Positions 26,274-35,186 of a stretch of DNA of 64,000 nucleotides are shown in pieces. The notes beneath the pieces were generated by a model. That model saw only the letters and a program-made list of their open reading frames with translations, did no database searches and was not told where the DNA came from. A program made the translations under genes and the position numbers. The DNA comes from Pseudomonas brenneri (lineage in GTDB: Bacteria; Pseudomonadota; Gammaproteobacteria; Pseudomonadales; Pseudomonadaceae). Every line of letters begins with the position of its first letter. Position 1 is the stretch's first letter. Where the stretch lies: the NCBI RefSeq assembly GCF_007858285.1, contig NZ_VFIL01000007.1, positions 124,001 through 188,000 on the forward strand. Reading direction: 5' to 3'.

Positions 26274-26696
26274 TCAGTTGTAATCGACATAAGGGCCAAT
26301 GTAGAACCCGGCCATATCACCGCTAATACGGTACAGGCTTTCCTTGCCAGGCTTCACCGTCGCTGCGATGGTTCGAATTGCAGCGCCTGCGCACAAGCCT
26401 GAGCCCGCTAGGCCAGCGCCGAGATTGGGCGATCCCGGCGGAAGGTAGATTGTAGCCCGCTGACCAGTACCTATTTTTGCAGCCCTGCGGCCGTCGACAT
26501 AAACAACAATATCGCAACCAGAGCCGACCGCGCCCGAGTCGCGAACTACGGTGATTTTTCCGCTCTCGCCAACAGGTTTAGTCTGGAAGGCATAGACCTC
26601 GTCCGACGGAACCGGCTTCGCATCCCGCACCGAAATCGCCGAAGAGGCGCACCCCGCCAGCATCGCCACCGCTGCCGCAGCTATCAAAATCCGCAT
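26274..26696 (-). CDS. Small lipoprotein, accessory gene between tail genes K and I
   Basis: 140 residues from the ATG at 26696 (MRILIAAAAVAMLAGCASS); the longer frame from 26723 would put extra residues before the signal. Lipobox LAGC with the lipidated Cys at 16. The body is a small beta domain (YAFQTKPVGESGKITVVRDSG, CDIVVYVDGRRAAKIGTGQRATIYLPPG), similar in type to DUF2846-like surface lipoproteins. It is not a tail gene; probably lysogenic conversion or surface modification that could block related phages. Confidence 0.72.
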   Translation of the reverse strand: MRILIAAAAVAMLAGCASSAISVRDAKPVPSDEVYAFQTKPVGESGKITVVRDSGAVGSGCDIVVYVDGRRAAKIGTGQRATIYLPPGSPNLGAGLAGSGLCAGAAIRTIAATVKPGKESLYRISGDMAGFYIGPYVDYN

Positions 26697-26737
26697 GTCG
26701 TTCCCTCTTTGGCTTGGCGTCACTACAGGATTTACAG

Positions 26738-27160
26738 TTACTTAGAACGGATCACTACGGTCGATGCGAGCATGTCTCCTAACCGTTTCCGTGAGCCAAA
26801 GAAAATGAATATCCAGTCAAGAATATTTAAGAAAGGCGTAGTGATATTTCGCATAAATGACTGAAATAGATTGCAATTAAGGTTGGTATGCTCATCAACC
26901 ACTTGCATCCCCAGCAGCTTTTTACCCACGCTCTGGCCGTTGGGCATTGCGTCCGAAAAAAGGTAATACGCGGCAGCGATCCCAATAGCTAGAATCCCGA
27001 CCGCGTCTTGGGGCAAGCCAGCAAACTCAGCCGATTGCCCCACGACGAATAACACAAAGAGGGTAATTAACGAGTCAATCCACTGCCCTCCCAGCCGCCG
27101 GCCCAATCCAGCCAGGTTGCCTGGCTTTCGGTACTCGCTTTGAATCGTACTTACTTCCAT
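26738..27160 (-). CDS. RDD-family membrane protein
   Basis: 140 residues from the ATG at 27160, which has GGAG nine bases before it. The RDD pattern is visible: LGRRLGGQWIDSLITLFVLF, a membrane hairpin (VGILAIGIAAAYYLF), DAMPNGQSVGKKLLGMQVVD, and a last membrane part ending RKRLGDMLASTVVI. RDD proteins are three-pass membrane proteins, some acting in ion exchange; the role here is unknown. Accessory gene in the K-I gap, next to the lipoprotein gene. Confidence 0.82.
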   Translation of the reverse strand: MEVSTIQSEYRKPGNLAGLGRRLGGQWIDSLITLFVLFVVGQSAEFAGLPQDAVGILAIGIAAAYYLFSDAMPNGQSVGKKLLGMQVVDEHTNLNCNLFQSFMRNITTPFLNILDWIFIFFGSRKRLGDMLASTVVIRSK

Positions 27161-27372
27161 GCACTGACGCTCCAATAGCAATTGATTAAAGTATTTGTCC
27201 CACCCCAAAAACCGCAAAGCAGGACTTTTGCTTGCTGCTGGCAGCTAAAACCATCATTGAAGCGGTACGATAGCACCTTGCCTGTCCAGGCATCCAGCGT
27301 GGATGGAATGCCAGTAACGCAGCAGCAGCTACCGATAGTAGCCTCTTGCCTTCAATCAACCATGGAGTGGCT

Positions 27373-27609
27373 ATGACGATCCGAAGTCTTGCGAAAAACC
27401 TTCCGGCGGACCCTGACAACAAAGGGTGCGTGCTCGGCTGGGCAGTTCTCAGAGATGCCCTTGAGCCTTGGCACCTGGTAGACGTATACGCAAGCAAGGC
27501 TATCGCCGAGGCTGAGGCCGCGCGACTGAATAACGGTTACATCGTCGAATACGGCTCTCACCGGCTTGGCACGGATGAGTTCATTGGCGGGCTTACACCA
27601 CCGAAGTGA
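27373..27609 (+). CDS. Small accessory protein on the opposite strand
   Basis: 78 residues from an ATG with GGAG five bases upstream. MTIRSLAKNLPADPDNKGCVLGWAVLRD, then WHLVDVYASKAIAEAEAARLNNGYIVEYGSH, looks like a compact alpha/beta protein. It runs against the late operon and ends overlapping the next gene tail-to-tail by 17 bases, so it must have its own promoter. Not recognised. Confidence 0.6.
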   Translation: MTIRSLAKNLPADPDNKGCVLGWAVLRDALEPWHLVDVYASKAIAEAEAARLNNGYIVEYGSHRLGTDEFIGGLTPPK

Positions 27610-27856
27610 CTGCAAGGCTCTCTGCGGCAAAGTGGATTCGCCCAGGGCCCGAAGCAAGCTCCGCAGTGAGGCAAGGCTTGCCGTCGTAGCGCCGGCGATA
27701 ACCATCCTTGCTTTGGAACTTGCCGGAGAATTTCATACGATCGATCTCGACACCGCCATCCAGAATGGCGACCACGGAGACAGCGCCGCAGATACCACCG
27801 CCGGTAATGGTGAAAAGGTCGTGAATGGTTAGCACGTAACGCTGGCTTGACTGCAT
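27593..27856 (-). CDS. Small accessory protein, unknown
   Basis: 87 residues from an ATG with AGGAGG before it (27856); the longer frame upstream lacks such a site. MQSSQRYVLTIHDLFTITGGGICGAVSVVAILDGG has a short hydrophobic stretch, and the rest is polar and strand-like. Not recognised. Convergent overlap with the plus-strand gene ending at 27609. Confidence 0.6.
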   Translation of the reverse strand: MQSSQRYVLTIHDLFTITGGGICGAVSVVAILDGGVEIDRMKFSGKFQSKDGYRRRYDGKPCLTAELASGPGRIHFAAESLAVTSVV

Positions 27857-27979
27857 GCAGCCCTCCTTCTGCCGGACGGGCAGTGAAAAATTAATGTAAG
27901 GATTCCCCAGTCCTTCGCCTGCAAGCCCAAGGACTGGGGTTGCGCCAATATCGGCGCGCATAAAGACAGGGAGTTTTGC

Positions 27980-28537
27980 ATGTCCGAAATGAAAATGACT
28001 GACGACTCGACGAGCTACAAGATCTGGCCGTTCCAGTCGGCGGAGGTTTCTATAAACGGGGACCGGAATAACGGCGGGATCAATCTTGTGGGTAGCCCGG
28101 AGCTGATTGAGCTCATACATGAAGCAACTGAAGAAAACGGCTTGCGGCAGCTACTGCTGTCGATGAACGCGCCGGACCGGGCGTTCATGACGCTCGGCTG
28201 CCTGACCGGAGACACTGACGCAGCTTATTATTCCTACGTTGAGTTCACCCCGAGAAACCAAGCGCTTGCAAGAAGAGAAGATTTGATCACCGGGCTACAT
28301 CAGTTATGGCTGAACTGGTCAACGACGAATTGCGCTGCTTATCCCGGGCTCGCCGATGCACTTCATCAAAATGTAAAATGGGAATATCGGAAATTTTCGT
28401 TTCGCGGAAGCGAGCCGCAATATCTGATAACGATATATCCGCGTGCCCGCTCTGCGCAGGATCATGCTTCTCTACTTTCATGGGTTCACAATTTCCTCTG
28501 CAGTGTCGATCCTAATAACCTTCAGCGCACGCTTTAG
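27980..28537 (+). CDS. Accessory protein of unknown function, opposite strand to tail genes
   Basis: 185 residues; GGAG six bases before the ATG. Contains YKIWPFQSAEVSINGDRNNG, PELIELIHEATEENGLRQLL and LSMNAPDRAFMTLGCLTG. No known domain; mixed alpha/beta, soluble. It occupies the K-I gap with the RDD protein and lipoprotein and runs convergent to K, six bases from its stop. Orientation against the late genes points to expression in the lysogen. Confidence 0.6.
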   Translation: MSEMKMTDDSTSYKIWPFQSAEVSINGDRNNGGINLVGSPELIELIHEATEENGLRQLLLSMNAPDRAFMTLGCLTGDTDAAYYSYVEFTPRNQALARREDLITGLHQLWLNWSTTNCAAYPGLADALHQNVKWEYRKFSFRGSEPQYLITIYPRARSAQDHASLLSWVHNFLCSVDPNNLQRTL

Positions 28538-28543
28538 GCTAAG

Positions 28544-29308
28544 TCACTTGGCGCTCTTCGCTGATTGGTGTCTGAGGATCAGGCGCGTTCGGTCATGCCA
28601 AGGGCCGCCGTAAACGATGATCTCGGACGGCCTGCCGTACAGGTGGTGCAACAGAAAGGGGCCTGGGCCAAAGGTGCCTGACTCTTCACCAGGCAATGCA
28701 GGATCAGTACCCAGGTATATCCCGGCGTGGTTCGGGTGAACGGTGCGCCCCACCTGCATGACGATCATATCGCCCCGCTGCCGCCGGTCGACGCGCACAA
28801 AGCCAGCGGCCTCGTAGTTCGCCTCGTACAGACTTGCGTTCTCCGCACTCTCCCACCAGCCGTCGGTGCGCTGGAAGGCCTCAAACTCAAGCCCCCACTC
28901 ACGCTGATACCAGTCGGCGCAGACCTGCCAGCAGTCCCAGGCGCCGTGCACGAACGGGCGCTTGAGTAGCGGCACGCTGCCGGTCGGGGTGATCGACCGC
29001 AAATCCCCCTCGGGCCACGACAAAATGTGCCAGGGCAAGGCCGTGGCCTCACACATGGCCAAGTCGTGAGGTGATGGCCTGGAGGTCGCATCGGGGTGTG
29101 AATGGACAATTGCCATCACCTCGCCAATATCTTCAGCCGCAGCGTAGTCCTCGGGGTCAAGCCGGAACTCTTCTTTCGGTTCAGTGGCGATGTTCCGGCA
29201 CGGGAAATACTTCTGCGCGCGGCCCACGGCAACCAATAGGCCGCAGCACTCTTTCGGGTACTCCGCCGCCGCGTGCGCCTGGATGGCCGCAATGATGTGT
29301 TTGCGCAT
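28544..29308 (-). CDS. K: Tail tip assembly protein K (JAMM + NlpC/P60 peptidase)
   Basis: 254 residues. N-terminal JAB/MPN domain with the metal site HSHPDATSRPSPHD (His69, His71, Asp82). C-terminal NlpC/P60 domain with nucleophile Cys126 (AWDCWQVCADWY) and the later histidine in HPNHAGIYLG. K is part of the tail-tip complex, and its NlpC domain is thought to act on peptidoglycan or on tip maturation. Four bases separate it from L upstream. Confidence 0.93.
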   Translation of the reverse strand: MRKHIIAAIQAHAAAEYPKECCGLLVAVGRAQKYFPCRNIATEPKEEFRLDPEDYAAAEDIGEVMAIVHSHPDATSRPSPHDLAMCEATALPWHILSWPEGDLRSITPTGSVPLLKRPFVHGAWDCWQVCADWYQREWGLEFEAFQRTDGWWESAENASLYEANYEAAGFVRVDRRQRGDMIVMQVGRTVHPNHAGIYLGTDPALPGEESGTFGPGPFLLHHLYGRPSEIIVYGGPWHDRTRLILRHQSAKSAK

Positions 29309-29311
29309 TCT

Positions 29312-30064
29312 TCAACTCCGGGCAATGAGTGACACAGCGGGAAATCCACCGAACGAGTTTTCGTTGTTTTCACCGAAGCGCAGCTTGCAGGACGATAGGC
29401 AGCCCTTGCACTGATCCTTGGCTGGATCATCTGTGGGGTTGTCTTCGTCATCAAACATCGCTGTCCCCGTGTAGTTACAGTCAGGGCCCCTGTATCCCCC
29501 CGTCATGCTCCAATGGCACAGCGTCGTCATCTGGCGCCCGGGCAGACCGTGGTTGTCGATCTCGCCAGGGGAGGACAGCTCCCAGACCACGGCCTCGCCG
29601 TCCTCGCTGGTTTTCTGGTCGATGTACCAGATCTCCAGCGCTTCCTGAGTAGGGTCAGCAGTTGGGTTTCCCTCGGGGAAGTTCACTGCATCCAGGTACT
29701 TGGCCAGCGTCTCGCGAACCGTCAGCTTGAACTTCAGTAGATCCTCGAAGGCGAGGCAAAGTGCAGTAACCCGCCCGTTAACGTTGCCGGCAGAGAAAGT
29801 CGGCCGAGAAGCGGTGCCGTCGCTGCTCGAGGAAATACCCTCAATCTGCACCGGCCAGGCCGCGTACTCCTCGCCCTGCCACCAAATCGACTTGGCTGGG
29901 AGCTCCTCATCCGAATGCTCGTAAGCCAGCAGTTCTTCGGGTGTATGCGGAATAGCGTGCCCGTGAAAGCGCAGGTAATCCGCGCCGTACTCGGTCCCGT
30001 CAATTTCAAAAAGGCGAATCTCGCCGCCGGGCTCCAGTTTCTGGATGTCCGTGATCAGTGCCAT
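29312..30064 (-). CDS. L: Minor tail protein L
   Basis: 250 residues. N-terminal part ALITDIQKLEPGGEIRLFEIDGTEYG and the C-terminal half with cysteines CHWSMTGGYRGPDCNYTG, CKGCLSSCKLRFG match lambda gpL, an iron-sulfur tail-tip protein. Four cysteines in the right order support cluster binding. Adjacent to K and M as in lambda. Confidence 0.9.
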   Translation of the reverse strand: MALITDIQKLEPGGEIRLFEIDGTEYGADYLRFHGHAIPHTPEELLAYEHSDEELPAKSIWWQGEEYAAWPVQIEGISSSSDGTASRPTFSAGNVNGRVTALCLAFEDLLKFKLTVRETLAKYLDAVNFPEGNPTADPTQEALEIWYIDQKTSEDGEAVVWELSSPGEIDNHGLPGRQMTTLCHWSMTGGYRGPDCNYTGTAMFDDEDNPTDDPAKDQCKGCLSSCKLRFGENNENSFGGFPAVSLIARS

Positions 30065-30075
30065 GGGCGGTTATC

Positions 30076-30414
30076 TCAGGGGTGAAAGGCTTGCTGGAAG
30101 GTTGCGGTGATGGCGTAGACCTGGCCGCCGCGATGCACGGGCTTGTATCCGTTGCACTTGTAGAGGCCCAGATCCCCAAGGGGAGGCGTCCAGAGAAACG
30201 CCTTTGCCCCCTTGTGCCGATCAAGGAACGCCTTGATTAACAGAACCCGGGGCTTGGCGCCGGTGAAGGTGAGCGGCCAGGACTGCGACTGGTTGTTGAG
30301 ACCGTCCTCGACCGACTGCTCGTACCCGTGCCCGAACTGCTTGGTGCGGACGCGCTGGGCGACATCCCCTTCCGCGCCCTTCTCTGTCTCCCAGATGAAT
30401 CGTTCGATGGCCAT
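30076..30414 (-). CDS. M: Minor tail protein M
   Basis: 112 residues. RFIWETEKGAEGDVAQRVRTKQFGHGYEQ and FLDRHKGAKAFLWTPPLGDLGLYKC are characteristic of lambda gpM. It starts exactly at the end of the tape-measure gene (TGATG-type coupling). Part of the tail-tip complex. Confidence 0.9.
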   Translation of the reverse strand: MAIERFIWETEKGAEGDVAQRVRTKQFGHGYEQSVEDGLNNQSQSWPLTFTGAKPRVLLIKAFLDRHKGAKAFLWTPPLGDLGLYKCNGYKPVHRGGQVYAITATFQQAFHP

Positions 30415-33400
30415 CAGCGCCCCTTGATTGCTTTGTTGATGACGCCGCCTTGGCGCATGTCCTTCGTCCGCAGCTCCTGGTACTTCTGCTCGACGAACGT
30501 TGCCAGCTCTTTGCCGAACAGGTCGTAGCCAGGGTCGTCAGAAGAGGACGACGCGTTGCCGTCACCATCGATGTGCACCTCGACATTGATCTGGGTAGCG
30601 CCAGCCCCGCCACCGCCCATTGCCATTACACCCAACTTGCCGCTGGAGGTTCTGGTCAGCGGCATAATTGCCTCTTCTCCTGCCTCCCCCATGACGCCGG
30701 TCTTGCCATTAGCCATACCGAAGGCCGTTGGCTTGCTGACAATGGAGTTGGTGAACGCACCGCCGTCGGCGAACATCTGCACGCCGCCGGACCAGGCACC
30801 ACCCTTTGCCTGGGTCACACCGGACCAGCCAGCCAATACTTCAGGGCTATACCCGGCCGCAGTCGACCCTGCTGATGTCGTAGCACCGCCGCCAAAGTAC
30901 GAGCCAGCAGCAGACACACCAAGCCCCACAAGAGAGCCGAGAAGGCCAGAGGCTGCTTGTCGGGTCGCGATGCGTGCCATATCGGCAAGAATTGACTTGG
31001 TGAAGTCAGCAAACGACAGCTTCCCGGTCATGGCGAAGTTGACGATTGAATCCTCCATCGAGCTGAACGCGTTGCCGAACAGGCTCTTGGTCTGCCCTGC
31101 GATGTTCCGTGCCGAATCCAGATAGTTTTCCCAGGCCGATGTCGCGCCCTTCGTCCAATCGCCCTGGGCGGCCTCCACATCCGCGTAGTTTTGCCGGATC
31201 TGGTCGGTTGCCTTTTTGTTCGCATCGGCGAGCGCCTGCGATTTTCGGGTGAATTCTTCGTCCGACATATTGCGCGATGGATCGGAGCGCTGGTTTTCCA
31301 GATCCAGCGACTGCTGTGCAAACCGATCTTGCTGACTGTTCAGCTCCCCGTTGAGCGCGTTTTGCCGATCTCCCTGGCCAACGCCGAGCACAGCACGCTG
31401 TCCGGCAAGCTCCAGCGCTCGCTGTTGCTGCCCTAGCGCCTGCACGTACGAGCTGATCGCCCGCTCCTGCTTGGCGAGTCGCCCGGTCTCATTGGTAGCC
31501 AACACCTCTAGCTGGCTGTCGGCATCCTTCTGTGCCTTGACCATCCCTGCCCGCGCATCGGCGATCTTCTGGTCCAGCTGGATGCTTTGCGCGGCTGTCG
31601 TAGACTTCTTGCCCTTGGTGGCCTCCAGCGCGGCAATCTCGGCCTCGTAAGCGGCCGTCACCTCGTCGCGCTCGTTGCCGATCATGGCGGCGCGCTTCAG
31701 GGCATAATCTGATTGCGATACCAGGCCAGCCTTCTGTGCGGCATCCAGTTCCTTCTGAGCGTTTTTGTACTCATCGACAATGGCCGCCAGACTGTTCTTG
31801 GTCTTGTTGAAAGCCGTCAGATCAACCTGATTACCCGCGGCTTTCGGATCTTTGTTCTTATCTTCTAGCCCCTTCAACAGCGTGTCGTAAGCGCCCCCTG
31901 AGAACTTCTTGCCGTCAAAATCAACACCGTCCAATAACGGTGATTTCTGCCCGGTCCGATCAGCGTATTGGTAAAGCTTTGTAAATTTTTCATCCAGCTT
32001 TTTAAGCCCGGCCAGACGCTTGTTAAGCGGGTTGGTGTCATTGAGTTGAGCGCTTAGCTCCTTCTCAGTTGCAATCAACTCTTTATTCGCACGAGTGCTC
32101 TCGCCAGTAGAGGCAGTAAGGCTTTCGCTCGCCGCCTGTCGTGCCTTGAGATCTGCGAGCTTTGCCTCAAGCGCCGGAGTCGAATCGTCATGCTCCCCAG
32201 TGCCCAGGCCCAGCGCAGAGTTGAGAGAGCTCAGTCCGTTGGAGATCGCTCCAGATATGCCGCCACCCTTCCGCGTGTCGAGTACCCGTTGAGTGATCTC
32301 GATTTGCTTGGCCAGGTCAGGAAACACCTCAGACCGGACAGCCGCATAGGCGCCCTTGATGGCATTTTTGATGTCGTCCCAGTCGCGCTCTACATCGGAG
32401 AGAGAGGTGCGGTAGGTTTTCAAACGCTCCAGGGCGGACTGATTCAGGTCTTCACTGAGCACATCCAGCGCCCGCTGATGGTCGCCTTGATCGTCGATCG
32501 CCTTGATCACCTGGTACTGTTCAAGCGTCAGCAGGCCATATTGGCTGCTGATCTTGCCGGCGGCCTCAGTTGCTGTATCGCCAGCGGTAGCAAAGGACTT
32601 AGCGAGCTCGCCCGCCCCCTGGCCGGTAATCTCACTGATTGCTGCGGCGGCTTCCGCCAGGTTGCGCATCTGCGTGCCGCTGGTGGCCACTCCGGAGGCA
32701 AGGGACACAACCGCCTCACGCGCTCCGGAGAGATTGCCGGTAACGCGGCCAGCGCCTTCTGCCATCTCCTTCAAGCTACCAATGGTCTGTCCTGCGTCGT
32801 TCGAGCCACCGTTGATTGCGGCATTGAACTCGCGCGCCTGCTTCATTGCATCGAGATAGGCGTAACCAAGTGACCCGAGAACGGCAACCAACAAGCCGGC
32901 GGGGATCAGCATGGCTGCCATACTTTTTGCAGACGCACCAGCACCGGCCCCCAACTGTGCAACTGCCCGCGCCCCGCTCCCCCAATCCCCAGACTGAAGG
33001 GCGTTAGTGAGCTGCATGACGTTTTCTTGAGCCTGGCGGGTACCGAGCTTCAATTTATCGAAAGCCGTCTCTGTTGCCGTCAGTCCAGAGCGGTCCTTAC
33101 CGATTTTGGCAAGCGCTTCGTTGTATTCGTTGGCGTCTTTCACGCCAATTTTATGAAGCTCGTTTAGCGCACGCTCGCGTTCTTCCAGCCTCGCAAGTTT
33201 GTTGGTGACTGGATCAATTCCATTAACGGTACGCTTCAGCCCTTCGATCCGGCGGTTTTCCGCATCAATGAGTCGCTGCTTCTGGGCAAGCTCTTTGGAT
33301 TCGGCCTTCTCAATCCGCTCGAAGGATTTGCCGAGCCGTTCCTGATATGCCTCCTGTTGCTCAATGGTGACTAGACCACCCTTGCGGGCACGTTCCAGCA

Positions 33401-33749
33401 GACCCTCGGCCTGAATCAGCGACTCCATGCTGTCGATGTTGCCGGTCATCGCCTTGTCGAGCTGTCTGATGATGGCGATTTCGGCGACAGCGCTGTCGGC
33501 TACTTTGCGGCTCGCGCCGACCTGCCGCTCTCTGGCACCGGTAGACTTCTCGATGCCTAGAGCGGCCTCAGCTTCAGCCTGGGCGACTTTTTTGCCGGTA
33601 CCGGCAAGGCCATCACTGGCTTTGCTCAGCCCATCTACCGCCTTCTCCGCGCCCTCGGCAGCAGTAACCAGCTTTCCAAGATCGTCTGTGGCTTTGACAG
33701 CATCCGACGACTCAACCGCAATACCCAGGGAAGCGAAGTTGGTGCTCAT
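30414..33749 (-). CDS. H: Tail tape-measure protein (H)
   Basis: 1111 residues, mostly helical with long coiled coils (about 60-230 and 540-830), a hydrophobic membrane-insertion stretch near 280-310 (AAMLIPAGLLVAVLGSLGYAYL) and a lambda-type C-terminal domain (FADFTKSILADMARIATRQAASGLLGSLVG). Such proteins set tail length and help DNA cross the inner membrane. By the usual rule of about 1.5 angstrom per residue the tail would be near 165 nm; this is an estimate. Confidence 0.94.
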   Translation of the reverse strand: MSTNFASLGIAVESSDAVKATDDLGKLVTAAEGAEKAVDGLSKASDGLAGTGKKVAQAEAEAALGIEKSTGARERQVGASRKVADSAVAEIAIIRQLDKAMTGNIDSMESLIQAEGLLERARKGGLVTIEQQEAYQERLGKSFERIEKAESKELAQKQRLIDAENRRIEGLKRTVNGIDPVTNKLARLEERERALNELHKIGVKDANEYNEALAKIGKDRSGLTATETAFDKLKLGTRQAQENVMQLTNALQSGDWGSGARAVAQLGAGAGASAKSMAAMLIPAGLLVAVLGSLGYAYLDAMKQAREFNAAINGGSNDAGQTIGSLKEMAEGAGRVTGNLSGAREAVVSLASGVATSGTQMRNLAEAAAAISEITGQGAGELAKSFATAGDTATEAAGKISSQYGLLTLEQYQVIKAIDDQGDHQRALDVLSEDLNQSALERLKTYRTSLSDVERDWDDIKNAIKGAYAAVRSEVFPDLAKQIEITQRVLDTRKGGGISGAISNGLSSLNSALGLGTGEHDDSTPALEAKLADLKARQAASESLTASTGESTRANKELIATEKELSAQLNDTNPLNKRLAGLKKLDEKFTKLYQYADRTGQKSPLLDGVDFDGKKFSGGAYDTLLKGLEDKNKDPKAAGNQVDLTAFNKTKNSLAAIVDEYKNAQKELDAAQKAGLVSQSDYALKRAAMIGNERDEVTAAYEAEIAALEATKGKKSTTAAQSIQLDQKIADARAGMVKAQKDADSQLEVLATNETGRLAKQERAISSYVQALGQQQRALELAGQRAVLGVGQGDRQNALNGELNSQQDRFAQQSLDLENQRSDPSRNMSDEEFTRKSQALADANKKATDQIRQNYADVEAAQGDWTKGATSAWENYLDSARNIAGQTKSLFGNAFSSMEDSIVNFAMTGKLSFADFTKSILADMARIATRQAASGLLGSLVGLGVSAAGSYFGGGATTSAGSTAAGYSPEVLAGWSGVTQAKGGAWSGGVQMFADGGAFTNSIVSKPTAFGMANGKTGVMGEAGEEAIMPLTRTSSGKLGVMAMGGGGAGATQINVEVHIDGDGNASSSSDDPGYDLFGKELATFVEQKYQELRTKDMRQGGVINKAIKGR

Positions 33750-34068
33750 TTGTTTTCTCTCTGTTCCGCCATAACCTGCAGGGCTTCAGCCTCCATTCGC
33801 CGGAAGTCGCTGAAAATGGTTTGTCGCTGGCAGATCGGCACACCGCACATCCGAATCACTCCGGAAAGAACGCTGTAGTCCATACCCGTTGCGCCGCACG
33901 CGCCTGTACGCCACTGGGTGCTCATGGCCTCAAAGACTTTGAAGACGTCCCAGTTATCGGGCCAGATGCCGACTTCCTTGTCGGGTATGTCCTGGCGCGA
34001 CAAACCGAAGGCCATCAGATCTGCATCTGAGGGCCCTGGCTCATAAAGGGCGCGGGAGGCGCTTAGGA
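33746..34068 (-). CDS. Tail assembly chaperone T part (frameshift extension of G)
   Basis: The frame has an internal ATG at 34015, but is open upstream to the slippery site at 34069-34075. After a -1 shift the ribosome reads directly into it (KLLSASRALYEPGPSDADLMAFG...). The visible product segment MAFGLSRQDIPDKEVGIWPDNWDVFKVFEAM fits the T half of lambda-like G/GT chaperones. The GT fusion binds the tape measure while the tail tube polymerises. No separate ribosome site is seen at 34015, supporting expression by frameshift. Confidence 0.82.
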
Positions 34069-34443
34069 GTTTCCCAGGCGGGCTTCACTGAAGGCTTCTG
34101 CGTAGGCATTCAGCACAGCCTTTGGTGCCGAGTTAATCGAGTTGACGAGGATGCGCACGTTTTCAGGCGTGAACTTCTCCTCGATATCCCAGCCAACCAC
34201 CACATCCAGTAGCTGGTCTGCTTGCAGGGCGATCTGAGCGGCGGTGAAAGCTTTGAGGTCCATGTCGCCGAGCTGCTTGCTCAATTCGTCGTGCCGCTCG
34301 TTCCAACCGGTGTACAGCTCAGCGAGCGCGGTACGATCCAGGTACTTGAACTCGAACTCCACCTTTTCGGCGCTGTATCCAGCCCGCTGGATCATCACCG
34401 GCGCCTTGAAGGTCGGCTTTTGGATCAGCTTGAACTTGGCCAT
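34063..34443 (-). CDS. Tail assembly chaperone G
   Basis: 126 residues. FKLIQKPTFKAPVMIQRAG, then FKYLDRTALAELYTGWNER and VVGWDIEEKFTPENVRILVNS, match the phage tail assembly chaperone (TAC) family, equivalent to lambda gpG. Its last codons contain the heptamer G GGA AAC in frame, followed by the stop, so a fraction of ribosomes make the longer G-T protein. Confidence 0.88.
   Translation of the reverse strand: MAKFKLIQKPTFKAPVMIQRAGYSAEKVEFEFKYLDRTALAELYTGWNERHDELSKQLGDMDLKAFTAAQIALQADQLLDVVVGWDIEEKFTPENVRILVNSINSAPKAVLNAYAEAFSEARLGNS
34069..34075 (-). promoter_or_regulatory. Programmed -1 ribosomal frameshift site
   Basis: On the minus strand the heptamer is GGGAAAC, read G GGA AAC in the G frame, the same slippery sequence type used by lambda G/GT. 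The G stop codon follows one codon later, and the -1 frame is open from here to the end of the T frame at 33746. Confidence 0.9.
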
Positions 34444-34446
34444 GGG

Positions 34447-35103
34447 TTACACCGTGGCCGCGTAGCGGGTTGGAAGGCCAGTCAGGGCAACGCTGATAAC
34501 ACGGGTCATCAGGTTGTTGCGTGACATGGTCGGCGTCGCGGTAATCGACACATAGCCGTTGTAGATAATGCTGCTACCACCCGGGAGGTTCAGACGGAGC
34601 AAGCGAGGCTGCTTGTCGTCGTCCGCTGCCTCGCAGACAGCCACATAGGGCTTGGATGGATCGTCAGCGACGGTATAAGTCAGCGTGATCGGGTTCTTGG
34701 TGGTCGGCATCTGGCGGTCGTTGTCGTCGGCCACGAAGCCAAAGGTCAGGAACTGCTGATCGCCACCAGCCGAGTTCATTTCGGTGACCTGCGAGATCTC
34801 GGTGAAGGCAGTCACCTCACGGACAGAGCCAATACCGGAGCCCGCTGGATACTGCTGAGTGTTGGTGGTGTTCACGCCTGCCAGTGCGAAGGTGCCGCTG
34901 GCAATTACCCCTACACGGACACCGCGACCGTCGAGGCGAGTCCAGCCGGAATTGACGGCGACTACATCGTCCTCGGCCAGGCCATGGGCTGCAGCAGTTG
35001 CGATTGCCGGATTGGCATTGGTCAGCGCAGTGAATGGGATTGCAACGCCGTAAGTCGACGCAATCTCAAGGGTGGCGCCGTTGGGCATTTGGATGCCGGC
35101 CAT
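34447..35103 (-). CDS. Major tail tube protein
   Basis: 218 residues between the head-tail joining genes and the G/T chaperones, the fixed place of the tube gene. MAGIQMPNGATLEIASTYG starts a beta-rich protein; the C-terminal part includes LPGGSSIIYNGYVSITATPTMSRNNLMTRVISVALTG, typical of siphophage tube proteins. An inserted segment AAAHGLAEDDVVAVNSGWTRLDGRGVRVG resembles a small decoration domain. Confidence 0.86.
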   Translation of the reverse strand: MAGIQMPNGATLEIASTYGVAIPFTALTNANPAIATAAAHGLAEDDVVAVNSGWTRLDGRGVRVGVIASGTFALAGVNTTNTQQYPAGSGIGSVREVTAFTEISQVTEMNSAGGDQQFLTFGFVADDNDRQMPTTKNPITLTYTVADDPSKPYVAVCEAADDDKQPRLLRLNLPGGSSIIYNGYVSITATPTMSRNNLMTRVISVALTGLPTRYAATV

Positions 35104-35129
35104 GGGTGTTTCCTCTTTTCAGAAATGAC

Positions 35130-35152
35130 AAAACCCGCACAGAGGCGGGTTT
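35130..35152 (-). terminator. Hairpin downstream of the 35187 zinc-ribbon gene / before the tube gene
   Basis: Minus strand AACCCGCCTCTGTGCGGGTTTTGTC: GC stem with T-run. Separates the accessory gene from the tube gene. Confidence 0.5.
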
Positions 35153-35186
35153 CGATGTTTGCCCAACGGGCTAAATGTGTTTGTTG

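Noticed and set aside
32190..32873. 227-codon plus-strand open frame
   Set aside because: Antisense shadow of the tape-measure gene.
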